A stretch of DNA of 64,000 bases from Lederbergia panacisoli (GTDB taxonomy: Bacteria; Bacillota; Bacilli; Bacillales; Bacillaceae_C): positions 62,001-126,000 of the forward strand of contig NZ_JANJGU010000003.1 of the NCBI RefSeq assembly GCF_024626525.1, given 5' to 3'. A program made the translations under genes and the position numbers. A model generated the notes under the pieces. It saw nothing but the letters and a program-made list of their open reading frames with translations, ran no database searches and was not told the DNA's origin. Of the stretch, positions 35,093-44,817 are shown piece by piece (position 1 is the stretch's first letter; every line of letters starts with the position of its first letter).

Positions 35093-36895
35093 ATGGTTGC
35101 TGACGATTTTATTGCTTTATGGAATTCATTTAATAATACGAAGGAACATGAACCATATCCTGTTTCAATGGGTGCACTTTCTGAATTGTGGTTCTGCACA
35201 ACTCGTAATGCCAAACTAATTGTTACAAAAATGGTTCAGTTAGGTTGGGTAGAATTTGTCCCTGGAAAAGGGCGAGGAAACCGTTCTATATTAACCTTTA
35301 GAAAAGCGCTCGAAGATATTTTATTTGATAAAGCTGTACAACTTGTCAAACAGGGTGAACTAAAGGAAGCACTTGAACAAATTCAATTATATGGTGAAGG
35401 TACTCAAGTGAAAGAACGGATTATGTCATGGTTGTCCGACTACTTTGGCTACAATGTTGAGGACGGTGAAGATGATCGAATTGAGATTCTCCGCTTTCCA
35501 ATTTTCCGTCCGATTACAACCTTAGATCCCGCACGTATATATTATGAATTAGATGCCCATATGGCCAGTCAAATATATAATACTCTAATTGATTATGATC
35601 AATCATCCCACCAAACTAAAGGGATACTTGCACACTATTGGGAGTCCAATAAAGATCAAACGAAATGGGTGTTTTATTTACGGAAAGGTGTTCTATTTCA
35701 TCATGGAAAGGAACTTGGGGCCGAAGATGTAGTTCATACGATTAACCGTTTGCGAAATTCACCTCATAAGTGGCTCGTAAAACAAATAAAAGAAATGTTA
35801 ATCCATGATAAATATACGATACAGTTTAATTTAAATAGTCCCAATTCTCTGTTTTTAAAATATTTAGCGTATATTCCAATGTCTATTCTTCCGGCCGATA
35901 TGCCAAATGACGAATTTCCAAGTTGTCCAGATGGCACGGGTCCATTTAAAATGATAAAAAACACAACGAAAGCCTGCATTCTTGAAGCTTTCCCATCTCA
36001 CTTTTTAGGAAGACCACAGCTTGATCGCATAGAAATTTCTAGGGTGCCTAATGATGAAAAAATACTGAATCTGGAAAGGCAAAATTTTGAACGACTTATA
36101 GTTAATCATGAAGAAGCTGCTCATTACGATGATAGCTCATGGGAGATACACGAAGAAATTTATGCGGGAAGCAGCGTTTTGAGTATGAATTTATCGAAAA
36201 AAGGCCCGCAAAACAGCTTTTATTTTCGCAAGGCTTTACACTGCTTAATTGATAGAGCCAAAATGGTTTCTGCATTAGGGGAACCTCGTTTGTACCCGTC
36301 AAATGGATTTCAATTAAGGGGTCTTCCTTCTGTTATAGACCGAGAACACAATTCATCAGAAGTGAGATTGCTGCTCCAGCAGTCAGGCTATTCTGGTGAG
36401 CCGATTCAATTGTACTGTTATGAACGGCATGGACCTGACGCCTATTGGTTACAGGAAGAATGTTTAAAATATGAAATTAACTTAGAAGTAAACATTGTCA
36501 ATTGGGAGGAAATGGCTCAAATCGAGTTGATTAAGCAGGCAGATTGTATATTATTTGAGGTCCTTTTAGGAGATAAAGAGATTTCACAAATACATGATTA
36601 CCAGTTTTCCAATAGTTTTTTACGCATCCATTTAAGCGATGAATTAGCCGGAAAAGTAGATGAGAAAATAGACGAAGTTTTACAAGAAACGAATCCAAGT
36701 ATGAGAGAAAGCAGATTGTTGGAAATAGAAAGTATCTTAAAGGAACATTATGCAGTCCTCTTCCTCGTCCATAAAAAACTTGGAACTGCTTTTCATCCAT
36801 CTGTACAAGGGGTTCATATGAATTCAAGGGGATGGGTTGATTTTAAAGATATTTGGTTCCAGCCTGAAGGAGTAAAGGCTGCGTTGTTTGAATAA
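35093..36895 (+). CDS. SgrR-like regulator: winged helix fused to a solute-binding domain
   Basis: The 600-residue product has an N-terminal SgrR-type DNA-binding domain (about 10-110, WFCTTRNAKLIVTKMVQLGW) and a cytosolic family-5 solute-binding domain (about 160-520, PITTLDPARIYYELDAHMAS, WVFYLRKGVLFHHGKEL). Known members sense a small sugar or peptide and activate a nearby transporter, but no adjacent transporter is obvious. The frame is stopped just upstream, so ATG 35093 is the only start. The spacing to GGAGG is short (2 nt). Confidence 0.88.
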   Translation: MVADDFIALWNSFNNTKEHEPYPVSMGALSELWFCTTRNAKLIVTKMVQLGWVEFVPGKGRGNRSILTFRKALEDILFDKAVQLVKQGELKEALEQIQLYGEGTQVKERIMSWLSDYFGYNVEDGEDDRIEILRFPIFRPITTLDPARIYYELDAHMASQIYNTLIDYDQSSHQTKGILAHYWESNKDQTKWVFYLRKGVLFHHGKELGAEDVVHTINRLRNSPHKWLVKQIKEMLIHDKYTIQFNLNSPNSLFLKYLAYIPMSILPADMPNDEFPSCPDGTGPFKMIKNTTKACILEAFPSHFLGRPQLDRIEISRVPNDEKILNLERQNFERLIVNHEEAAHYDDSSWEIHEEIYAGSSVLSMNLSKKGPQNSFYFRKALHCLIDRAKMVSALGEPRLYPSNGFQLRGLPSVIDREHNSSEVRLLLQQSGYSGEPIQLYCYERHGPDAYWLQEECLKYEINLEVNIVNWEEMAQIELIKQADCILFEVLLGDKEISQIHDYQFSNSFLRIHLSDELAGKVDEKIDEVLQETNPSMRESRLLEIESILKEHYAVLFLVHKKLGTAFHPSVQGVHMNSRGWVDFKDIWFQPEGVKAALFE

Positions 36896-36903
36896 TTTGG
36901 AAG

Positions 36904-36941
36904 AAGCCATCATACAAATGATTAAGTTGGCTTCTTTTTTA
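36904..36941 (+). terminator. Intrinsic terminator
   Basis: GAAGCCA/TGGCTTC outer stem with an inner ATCAT/ATGAT, followed by TTTTTTATTTT. Confidence 0.82.
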
Positions 36942-36966
36942 TTTTCATCCAAAGGAGTGCATTCCA

Positions 36967-37890
36967 TTGACAGTACAACAAATTCAACCTATCAAAATGG
37001 GCGATACGATCGGGCTTACCGCCCCAGCTGGCCCAGTGAACAAAGGGCGGCTGCAACAAGCAATTTCTGTAATAAATGAAATGGGTTTTAACGTAGAGGT
37101 GGGTGAGACATGCTATGAACAATATGGAGGATATTTAGCTGGAACCCCTATACAACGAGCAGCTGAATTAAATTCAATGTTTGCCAATCATGAAATTTCC
37201 GCCATTTTTTGTCTTCGCGGTGGTTATGGTTCCTTGCATTTACTTCCACTGCTAGACTATGAAACGATTAAACGGAATCCGAAGCTATTTATCGGCTACA
37301 GTGATATTACCGCACTTCACATAGCCTTCCAACAAATTTGCTATTTGCCAACGATTCATGGACCTATGCCGGCATCCGATTTGGTTGACGGTGATGAGTT
37401 CACACTTAAATCATTGTATTGTGTTTTGACAGAATATCCATACGTAGGTCCTATAGAGAATCCTGAAAATGAGCCTATAAATTGCCTTGTACCAGGGGTG
37501 GCGAAGGGAGTTCTAATAGGTGGGAATCTATCTGTATTGGTGAGTACGCTTGGAACACCTTATGAAATAGATACAAAGGGTAAGATATTATTTTTAGAAG
37601 ATATAGGTGAAGAACCGTACCGAATTGATAGAATGCTAACCCAACTTTCCTTGGCGGGGAAATTTTCAGATGCTGTAGGAATTGTTCTAGGTACATGGAC
37701 TGAATGTTCATCGGAACGATATGCAAATGGATTTCAAGTAGAGGATCTTTTTGAAAAAATAATTGCACCAACAGGAAAACCGACTATTTTTAACGTAAGT
37801 GCTGGTCATGGTAAACCTACTTTATCTTTACCTTTAGGTCATTCTGTTTTTCTTGATGCCGAGAAAGGTAAGTTTTCAATTGTAAAATGA
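36967..37890 (+). CDS. LD-carboxypeptidase (muramoyltetrapeptide carboxypeptidase, S66)
   Basis: The 307-residue product has nucleophile Ser112 in GYSDIT, and the catalytic Glu and His lie in EDIGEEPYRIDRM and SAGHGKPTLS. It removes the terminal D-Ala from muropeptide tetrapeptides in the cytosol during wall recycling, or acts on microcin-like peptides. A TTG start follows AAAGGAG by 9 nt. It is about 8 kb upstream of the amino-sugar salvage island and would supply trimmed peptides. Confidence 0.92.
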   Translation: MTVQQIQPIKMGDTIGLTAPAGPVNKGRLQQAISVINEMGFNVEVGETCYEQYGGYLAGTPIQRAAELNSMFANHEISAIFCLRGGYGSLHLLPLLDYETIKRNPKLFIGYSDITALHIAFQQICYLPTIHGPMPASDLVDGDEFTLKSLYCVLTEYPYVGPIENPENEPINCLVPGVAKGVLIGGNLSVLVSTLGTPYEIDTKGKILFLEDIGEEPYRIDRMLTQLSLAGKFSDAVGIVLGTWTECSSERYANGFQVEDLFEKIIAPTGKPTIFNVSAGHGKPTLSLPLGHSVFLDAEKGKFSIVK

Positions 37891-38003
37891 TAGTGAAAGA
37901 GCAAAATTTGGCGAATTAGGAAAATAGTATTAAAATTTTTACGAATATAGCCGATAATAGAATGTATATAGGACAGAAGATATAGAAGGAAGATGGTGGG
38001 GAA

Positions 38004-39680
38004 ATGAAAAGTTTAAAGGGGAAAATATTAAGAGGCTTTTTAATCGTTAACGCTTTAGTATTAATTATAAGCGGTTCCAATTATTTTTTTACGACCCAAA
38101 CAAATAAGCAAACGACCCAGGTAATCGAAGAACAACTACCTGTACTCGTATTAGCCGAAAAATTAAGTGTGAACATAGCGGAACGGACTTCACATTTAAG
38201 TCTTTATCTTTTATTCGGACAAACAGGATATATGCATGCATTCGAAGATTCCACAGCTGAAAGTAAGGAGTTAGAAAAACAACTATTAGCCAAATCTTCA
38301 ACTAAAGAAACAAAGGAGCTTATTGAAAGGCTTAATAATTGGGAAATTGCAACCGATGATATGGTGTTTAAAGAATTTCTAGCTGACCGTGATATTGCGC
38401 GCGATAATTTTAGAAACACAATCGAGCCACTAGGCATAATTTTAAGAGATTCCTTCCAAGAACTATCAAATAAACAAGAAAAGAACATAACAACTAATGC
38501 CGAAAAAGTAATAAGCGCTGGTGAAAGAAACTCATTAAGCAGTGCGGTTATAGGTGTTATCGCTCTTATCCTAGGTTTTATCATCGCGATTATGACGGCT
38601 AATTCAATATCTAGGCCAATCGTTAGAGTTGCTAATCGTATGCGTTTAATAGCTGAAGGTGATCTTACTCATGATGATCTATTAACTAGATCAAAAGATG
38701 AAGTTGGTGTGTTGATTGGTTCTGTAAATGATATGAATCGTCAAATTCGATCCATGGCCCAAGAAATTGGGAATGTGTCGCAAACTGTTACGAGACGAAG
38801 CGAGGAGCTTAGCCAATCTGCTATGGAAGTAAATTCTGGCAGTCAACAAGTGGCAACGACGATGGAGGAGCTTTCCATTGCTGCTGAAACACAAGCCCAG
38901 TCTTCATCCGATTTAGTTGAATCGATGGGATCGCTCACAGCAAATATACATAATGCCAATGAAAGCGGACAAAGGGCGAGCCATGTTTCCAGCCAAGTTT
39001 TAGAGTTGACTGAAAAAGGCAATGAAGCGATGACAGAGTCCATTTCTAAAATGAAGTTAATTGATGAAAACGTGAAAGATGCGGTTGGGAAAGTCCAAAG
39101 CCTTGAAGGTCATTCCAAGGAAATTTCACAACTAGTCAAAGTAATTTCCGATATTGCTGAACAAACAAATTTACTAGCTTTAAATGCCGCTATTGAAGCT
39201 GCACGCGCTGGTGAACATGGAAAAGGGTTTGCGGTTGTTGCAGGGGAAGTGAAAAAGCTCGCTGAACAGGTGGCAAGCTCAGTTTCCAATATTACGGGAA
39301 TTGTTTCTACTATTCAAAAAGAAACAGGTGAGGTTGTCCATTCATTGAATGAAAGCTTCGTACAAGTTGAACTTGGAACAGAACAGATTAGGTCAACTGG
39401 CAGCACATTCGAAACGATTACTGAATCAATCAAGCAAGTAGTAGATCAAATCCAAATTATTTCACAAGACTTGGACAATATTGCAAATAGTACAGATGTG
39501 ATGAATGCTTCCATTTCAAATATTGCTTCGATTTCTGAAGAGGCATCAGCTGGAATTGAAGAAACAGCAGCATCCGCCGAACAGACAACAAGCTCGATGC
39601 AGGAAATTGCTGCAAACTCAGAATCTCTTTCTGCAATCGCTGTTGATTTGGATAAATTGATTAGGCAGTTCAAGGTATAA
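38004..39680 (+). CDS. Methyl-accepting chemotaxis protein
   Basis: The 558-residue product has TM1 (about 8-28), an extracellular four-helix bundle (about 30-180), TM2 (about 181-201) and HAMP (about 202-255). A cytoplasmic signalling hairpin follows, centred on [20 protein letters not shown]. It transmits ligand binding to CheA/CheW. The ligand is unknown. A single-gene unit with a following terminator. Confidence 0.95.
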   Translation: MKSLKGKILRGFLIVNALVLIISGSNYFFTTQTNKQTTQVIEEQLPVLVLAEKLSVNIAERTSHLSLYLLFGQTGYMHAFEDSTAESKELEKQLLAKSSTKETKELIERLNNWEIATDDMVFKEFLADRDIARDNFRNTIEPLGIILRDSFQELSNKQEKNITTNAEKVISAGERNSLSSAVIGVIALILGFIIAIMTANSISRPIVRVANRMRLIAEGDLTHDDLLTRSKDEVGVLIGSVNDMNRQIRSMAQEIGNVSQTVTRRSEELSQSAMEVNSGSQQVATTMEELSIAAETQAQSSSDLVESMGSLTANIHNANESGQRASHVSSQVLELTEKGNEAMTESISKMKLIDENVKDAVGKVQSLEGHSKEISQLVKVISDIAEQTNLLALNAAIEAARAGEHGKGFAVVAGEVKKLAEQVASSVSNITGIVSTIQKETGEVVHSLNESFVQVELGTEQIRSTGSTFETITESIKQVVDQIQIISQDLDNIANSTDVMNASISNIASISEEASAGIEETAASAEQTTSSMQEIAANSESLSAIAVDLDKLIRQFKV

Positions 39681-39693
39681 GAATATAAAAAAT

Positions 39694-39744
39694 GAGACCA
39701 TGGTATAGGAGGGGTGAATCTATACTAAGTGGTCTCTTTTTTTG
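39694..39744. terminator. Terminator shared by the MCP gene and a convergent micro-gene
   Basis: GAGACCA/TGGTCTC outer stem with an inner TATAG/CTATA, followed by TTTTTTTG. The right arm is also the last codons and stop of the 44-aa minus-strand gene. Confidence 0.78.
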
Positions 39745-39859
39745 TTGGAATATTGACGTTGTTTTTTTGCTTTTTTCTTTTCTGTAAAAGTTCTTTAGCA
39801 AGCGGATATACGACTGGAGCAGCCTTGATCGCAAAGCGTAATATTTTTGAAAAACGCAT
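39725..39859 (-). CDS. Small basic protein, 44 aa
   Basis: MRFSKILRFAIKAAPVVYPL begins a product with a KRKKQKNN tail. AAAGGA precedes the ATG by 8 nt. Short conserved proteins of this kind (amphipathic N-terminus, Lys-rich tail) occur widely in Bacillus with no known function. Its 3' end is inside the MCP terminator. Confidence 0.65.
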   Translation of the reverse strand: MRFSKILRFAIKAAPVVYPLAKELLQKRKKQKNNVNIPTKKETT

Positions 39860-40030
39860 AGTTGACATCCTTTCGCTTTTTTTATAAGTTTCCCATTGCC
39901 ATTCGATGCTAAACCTATAACATAGTTTTAGCTAGTACAGGTTATGATAACCATATTAAGGGAATATCATTGAAGTAAGTTATTTTTCTTAACTAATCGG
40001 CCATGGAATCTAAAACTAAGGGGGAGCATG

Positions 40031-41416
40031 ATGGACACACTGTTAATTATCATAAATATTGCCATATTTCTCTTGCTTATATTTCTATTATTTCGAATGC
40101 AGAAAAAGCATATTTCCTTTTCCAAACGGGTATTTACGGCATTGGGGATTGGGATTGTTTTAGGTCTGGCCATCCATTTAGTGTATGGGACGGATTCTAA
40201 TATTACTAAGGGGTCTTTGGAATGGTTTAATATCGTCGGCAGTGGATATATTTCTCTATTAAAAATGATTGTTATGCCATTGGTTTTTATATCAATCGTC
40301 TCTGCCTTTACAAAATTGAAGTTAACGAGTAATCTTGGAAAAATAAGCGCTCTTGTCATAGGAATCTTATTAGGTACAACGGCTATTGCAGCTTCGATTG
40401 GAATTGCAACTGCATTAGGCTTTAACTTGGAAGGGATTCAGCTTGAGGAAGGCGAAGCAGAGGTAACACGAAATACAGAACTTCAAGAAACAGTCGGGGG
40501 AGTAAAGGATATGACAATCCCTCAACAAATCGTCACTTTATTTCCACAAAACCCGTTTATGGAGCTAACAGGGGCCCGTCCGACTTCTACAATTGCAGTC
40601 GTCATTTTTGCAGCAATTATCGGAATTGCATACTTGGGAGTGCGGAAAAAGGAACCGGAGCATGCCGATTTCTTTGCGAAAATCATTGAGACCATCTACA
40701 CCGTAGTCATGAGGGTTGTAACTCTTGTTTTAAGATTGACTCCATATGGCGTACTTGCTTTAATGGCGAAAGTAACAGCAACAAGTGATTACTCGGCGAT
40801 TGTGAAGCTTGGTAAATTCGTCATCGCTTCCTATGTCGCGTTAATCATAATGTTTGCGATTCATTTACTTTTATTGAGTCTTGCCAAGCAAAATCCAGTT
40901 ACGTATGTTAAGAAGGCGATGCCAGCACTTGCATTTGCTTTTACATCACGTTCTAGTGCGGGAACTTTGCCGCTCAATATTAAAACCCAGCACCAAGAAT
41001 TTGGAGTATCTGAAGGAATCGCAAATTTTGCAGGTTCATTCGGCCTTTCGATTGGGCAAAATGGATGTGCGGGGATATACCCGGCTATGCTAGCCATCAT
41101 GGTTGCACCTAATGCTGGAATAAATCCACTGGATCCTACTTTTATCTTCACGTTAATTTTGATTGTTGCGATTAGCTCTTTTGGTGTAGCCGGAGTTGGC
41201 GGGGGAGCGACATTTGCCGCCTTGCTCGTTTTGTCCGCGCTTAACTTGCCAATTGCAATTGTCGGATTATTAATTTCCGTGGAGCCTTTAATTGACATGG
41301 GGCGAACAGCATTGAATGTAAGTGGAAGTATGACAGCAGGGGTATTGACGGGAAAAATAACTGGAGAATTGGACCAAGAGGTTTATAAGCAGCCAAAACA
41401 GAACTTACAAGTTTAA
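40031..41416 (+). CDS. tcyP: L-cystine / dicarboxylate-type sodium symporter TcyP
   Basis: The 461-residue DAACS-family transporter has the FTSRSSAGTLPLNIK loop and GQNGCAGIYPAMLAIMVAPN. The sequence closely follows B. subtilis TcyP (its N-terminus MNTLL equals MDTLL here, so the second ATG is the start). It imports cystine. The 3' end overlaps the convergent YihY gene by 4 bp. Regulation by CymR is usual for the family, but no box was identified with certainty. Confidence 0.92.
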   Translation: MDTLLIIINIAIFLLLIFLLFRMQKKHISFSKRVFTALGIGIVLGLAIHLVYGTDSNITKGSLEWFNIVGSGYISLLKMIVMPLVFISIVSAFTKLKLTSNLGKISALVIGILLGTTAIAASIGIATALGFNLEGIQLEEGEAEVTRNTELQETVGGVKDMTIPQQIVTLFPQNPFMELTGARPTSTIAVVIFAAIIGIAYLGVRKKEPEHADFFAKIIETIYTVVMRVVTLVLRLTPYGVLALMAKVTATSDYSAIVKLGKFVIASYVALIIMFAIHLLLLSLAKQNPVTYVKKAMPALAFAFTSRSSAGTLPLNIKTQHQEFGVSEGIANFAGSFGLSIGQNGCAGIYPAMLAIMVAPNAGINPLDPTFIFTLILIVAISSFGVAGVGGGATFAALLVLSALNLPIAIVGLLISVEPLIDMGRTALNVSGSMTAGVLTGKITGELDQEVYKQPKQNLQV

Positions 41417-42240
41417 GTTGAAGGGTCGGGGACTTCCTCGGCCTTTTTTGCTATCCAAGTTGCGTTTAATAATCCACCAATTAGAAGAACCGCAGCCGTA
41501 AAGTAGAACCAAATCATTAAGACAATAATATTTCCTAATTGTCCGTAAAGCCTTGTATAACTTGCTGCGAATGATACGTAATAGGAAAAGCCTACAGAAA
41601 CAGTTTGCCAGCCAATCGTTGCGAAGATGGCCCCAGGAATGATGTTTTGGATACTCACTTTTTTACTTGGCACCACTTTATAAAGAAATAGAAAAAAGAA
41701 GAATAAGTAGATTGAACCGATAACCCATTTTGACAAAAACCACCATTTGTGAAAAGAAGGAGGTAATTCAATATGTGTAGCCAGAAAAAAGCGGCCAATT
41801 TCTTCACCAATCGGCACAAGTAAAGAAATGGTCAACGTTACCATTAAGCTTAACGTTAATATTAAGTCCTTTCCGAATGCGAGAAAAAATCCTTCTTCCC
41901 GGACGATTTTATAAGCATCATTCATAGCACGTACTAGCGATTGAACCGCCATAGATGCAATCCAAAATGCAGCAAGCAAACTGAAAGAGGCAATTTTCGT
42001 CTGTTGTTGGCCAAATATGCTCAAAATATTTGATTTTATTAAATGAAAACTGCCTTTAGGGGCAAAAGGCTCAATTGCGCTCAGGATATCTTCAACGCGA
42101 ACCGGCAGGAAACTGACGAGCGAAAAGGCAAAAATGAGAAAGGGGAAAATGGACAGCATAAAATAATAGGCCATCTGCGCCGACTGATCATGAAATCGAT
42201 CGATAAAAAAACGTTTAATGACGGTCAATATTCTGTCCAT
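41413..42240 (-). CDS. YihY/BrkB-family membrane protein
   Basis: The 275-residue product has about six helices. Family motifs are FHDQSAQMAYYFMLSIFPFL near the N-terminus and GNIIVLMIWFYFTAAVLLIG near the C-terminus. The family is of unknown function (previously mis-called RNase BN). Last gene of a three-gene minus-strand unit after the quinone oxidoreductase. Confidence 0.88.
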   Translation of the reverse strand: MDRILTVIKRFFIDRFHDQSAQMAYYFMLSIFPFLIFAFSLVSFLPVRVEDILSAIEPFAPKGSFHLIKSNILSIFGQQQTKIASFSLLAAFWIASMAVQSLVRAMNDAYKIVREEGFFLAFGKDLILTLSLMVTLTISLLVPIGEEIGRFFLATHIELPPSFHKWWFLSKWVIGSIYLFFFFLFLYKVVPSKKVSIQNIIPGAIFATIGWQTVSVGFSYYVSFAASYTRLYGQLGNIIVLMIWFYFTAAVLLIGGLLNATWIAKKAEEVPDPST

Positions 42241-42255
42241 TGCTCCATCCCTTTT

Positions 42256-43233
42256 TTACGGAATTTGTAGTATAACTTTCCCCGAATTTTTATTTTGCTC
42301 CATATGGGAATGGGTCTCATTTACTTTTTCCCACTCCCAGATAGAATCAATAATGGGCTTTAAACGACCATTTTCAAACTTAGATAAAGCGAAATCAGTA
42401 AAATCCTTCGTCAAGGCTATTTTATTCTTGATAGACTGTGAACGCAGGGCGGTGCCGATGATTTGAAGTCTTTTGAAAAGAAGTTTTCCTAGATTGACAT
42501 CGTTAAGCTTCGCGCCTCCCATTGTTCCAATTAAGATGAGTTTGCCATCAGTTGCGAGAGAATCAATGTTTTGTTCCCAGTATGGAGCACCGATAAAATC
42601 GAAAATCAGGTTGACACCTTTTCCAAATGTAGCATCCATTACTTTTTCATGAAAAGGTCCTTCTTTATAATCAATGGCCTCTGCCGCTCCTAAAGAAAGA
42701 CATAATGATCGTTTCTCCTCTGTCCCAGCTGTTACAATAATATTTGCTCCAATTTCACGTGCTAGTTGAATGGCAGCTGTTCCGACCCCGCTAGCACCTG
42801 CATGGATTAGGATCGTTTCTTCCTTCTTAAGTTTCCCCAACCAAAACATATTTAAAAAGGCAGTTAAAAATACTTCCGGAATAGCTGCTGCTTCTTCAAA
42901 TGATAAGTTTTGTGGAATTCTTATTGCCATTTCAGCTGGAATTACCACATATTCTGCGTATCCGCCACCCGGAAGAAGAGCGCATACACGATCGCCTTTT
43001 TTCCACCCTGAAACATTCTCTCCAACTTCTTCAACGACTCCGCTCATTTCAAGGCCGAGGATAGTAGAAGCACCTTGGGGAGGCGGGTAAAGTCCACGCT
43101 TTTGAAGTAAATCAGCCCTATTTAGTGCGGTCGCTCTTACTTTGATAAGGAGATCACTTTTACCCATATGCGGCATGTCTGTTTCTCCAATAAAAAGCTG
43201 TTGCGTTTTTTCTTCCACTAAAATAGCTTTCAT
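42256..43233 (-). CDS. NADPH:quinone oxidoreductase (zinc-independent MDR)
   Basis: The 325-residue product has a GroES-like domain (about 28-110) and a Rossmann domain with ILIHAGASGVGTAAIQLARE and NLIFDFIGAPYWE. There are no zinc ligands, as in zeta-crystallin/QOR enzymes. It reduces quinones or enones with NADPH. The start overlaps the phosphotransferase stop by 4 bp. Confidence 0.9.
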   Translation of the reverse strand: MKAILVEEKTQQLFIGETDMPHMGKSDLLIKVRATALNRADLLQKRGLYPPPQGASTILGLEMSGVVEEVGENVSGWKKGDRVCALLPGGGYAEYVVIPAEMAIRIPQNLSFEEAAAIPEVFLTAFLNMFWLGKLKKEETILIHAGASGVGTAAIQLAREIGANIIVTAGTEEKRSLCLSLGAAEAIDYKEGPFHEKVMDATFGKGVNLIFDFIGAPYWEQNIDSLATDGKLILIGTMGGAKLNDVNLGKLLFKRLQIIGTALRSQSIKNKIALTKDFTDFALSKFENGRLKPIIDSIWEWEKVNETHSHMEQNKNSGKVILQIP

Positions 43234-44246
43234 GATTTTCCCACCTTCTGTTCAAGTTTTTGCAGTCCTTCTTCAAGGCCATCCCAACGGTTTAAACAAT
43301 GATTTTTAATCATATCGATATCATTCAAGCGTTGCTCTTCATTCAATTGATATACGAGTAAATTTCTCAACCAGCAATACAAATTGTGAAGCTGGGCCCT
43401 GAAGGAAAAAAAACGTAGTAAATCAATGTTTGGCTCAATATTTGAACCGATTTCATCTTCATATGCTTTAATAAAAGTAATGGGCATTTGGGTAATATAA
43501 CCCGCCAGTTCCCGTTCCATCGGGGCTAAAATAACAGATTCCCAATCAATGATAATAAGGCCAGATGAGGATTCGATGAGATTCCCGCCCCATAAATCGC
43601 CGTGGCATATGACAAATGGAATGTGAATGTTTTTAAAGGAGCTGGCTAATTCTTTTATTTGTTTAATAAGTGAAATAATCTCTTTTTCCTTTGAGGTTAT
43701 AATGTTAACAAGTTCTTCTGATGCGGATCTTTGCGGAAGGGTCGAAACGTAAGTATGCAGCTCGTCCAAAAATTGTATATCAAACGTTTCATTGGGAAGT
43801 TCAATATCTTTTCCGGTTTTTTCTGTTGTCATATGCAGCTTTGCTGATAGTTTAGCAATATGACATATATGATTTTCTTGCAAAGGATACGAATTAGCAA
43901 GCGTAGGACCATCAATCCACGGGAATAATATTAAAACAATATCATCTATTTCTATTTTATTCCGTTTATCCTTCGTTAAAATTGGATAAATGGCAGCTGG
44001 GAATAAATTCTTTTCATGTAATTCCGTTAATAATGGTAGGTAGTACTGCGCTTGTTTAACCGCGTCTTGCTGAATTTTTTTATCCAATAGTTTTAAATAA
44101 AAGGAATCTTCGTTTTCACAGCGAATTTTATAACTATAGGATTTATCACCAAGTGGAATAAAGGATATTGAGTCCACTTGCAAACCATAATAAGATTGGA
44201 TTAATTGACTCATTTTTTTATGGGCAATGTGGTGCGGTTGTTTCAA
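43230..44246 (-). CDS. Aminoglycoside-phosphotransferase-fold kinase
   Basis: The 338-residue product has a kinase-like fold with catalytic HGDLWGGNLI and the metal-binding Asp in IIIDWESV. Relatives phosphorylate small hydroxyl compounds (choline, homoserine, aminoglycosides), so resistance should not be assumed. TTG 44246 is the start because GGAGGG lies 6 nt upstream. The longer frame from 44333 would overlap the divergent coiled-coil gene. First gene of the unit with quinone reductase and YihY. Confidence 0.82.
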   Translation of the reverse strand: MKQPHHIAHKKMSQLIQSYYGLQVDSISFIPLGDKSYSYKIRCENEDSFYLKLLDKKIQQDAVKQAQYYLPLLTELHEKNLFPAAIYPILTKDKRNKIEIDDIVLILFPWIDGPTLANSYPLQENHICHIAKLSAKLHMTTEKTGKDIELPNETFDIQFLDELHTYVSTLPQRSASEELVNIITSKEKEIISLIKQIKELASSFKNIHIPFVICHGDLWGGNLIESSSGLIIIDWESVILAPMERELAGYITQMPITFIKAYEDEIGSNIEPNIDLLRFFSFRAQLHNLYCWLRNLLVYQLNEEQRLNDIDMIKNHCLNRWDGLEEGLQKLEQKVGKS

Positions 44247-44325
44247 CGAGATCCCTCCAGTTTTTTTATTACTTTTATATGTATGATATGATTTTAACAT
44301 TATGGGAGTAAGAAGGTGATAAACC

Positions 44326-44511
44326 ATGACCAAAAAGGAGATTCAATATAAGATTGAAGATTTAAAGGCGGATTATGTACGACTGCAGCATGACTTGGAA
44401 AAATTAGAATATGTAAAAGGCAATCTCCATCCATTGGAAAAACAATTGGAAGGCATCGAACGTGAACTTCAGGATTTAAACCGAAGACTAACAGAACTAG
44501 AAAATAGATAA
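44326..44511 (+). CDS. Short coiled-coil protein, SE1832-like
   Basis: The 61-residue product is almost entirely alpha-helical with a heptad pattern (YKIEDLKADYVRLQHDLEKL, GIERELQDLNRRLTELENR). It resembles the SE1832 family of small Firmicute proteins with no known function. AGAAGGTGA precedes the ATG. It has its own terminator. Confidence 0.8.
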   Translation: MTKKEIQYKIEDLKADYVRLQHDLEKLEYVKGNLHPLEKQLEGIERELQDLNRRLTELENR

Positions 44512-44518
44512 TAACACC

Positions 44519-44557
44519 AATAAGGCACAATCTTTGTGCCTTATTTTGCTTTTTTGA
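44519..44557 (+). terminator. Intrinsic terminator
   Basis: AATAAGGCACAA/TTGTGCCTTATT 12-bp stem followed by TTGCTTTTTT. The rest of 44558-44720 is AT-rich and holds nothing recognised. Confidence 0.88.
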
Positions 44558-44720
44558 TTATCCGAGGGGAAATTGCTTTCATAATTATTTCTAATTATAT
44601 CAAGATTTCAACTGAAATTGCGAATCTATCATACTTCCTCTACAACTAGACTATATCAAGATAGTTCCAAACAATAGCCTAGCCCCACACTTAGCTTAAA
44701 TACATTATTTTCTTAACTTC

Positions 44721-44749
44721 TTGATAAGGGAGATATTCATATATAAAAT
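44721..44749 (+). promoter_or_regulatory. SigA-type promoter of the salvage island
   Basis: TTGATA (44721-44726), a 17-nt spacer and TAAAAT (44744-44749). It lies about 70 nt upstream of the first gene. Confidence 0.65.
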
Positions 44750-44817
44750 AATATTGAAATTAAATTTTATAATATTTATATAATGGGGAAATGGAATTTT
44801 AAAAAAGGGGGATGGGG

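Noticed and set aside
40861-41298. 145-aa minus-strand ORF inside tcyP
   Set aside because: Antisense shadow of a clear transporter gene.
43230-44333. Longer N-terminus for the phosphotransferase
   Set aside because: It would overlap the divergent coiled-coil gene, and the GGAGGG site lies downstream at the TTG start 44246.
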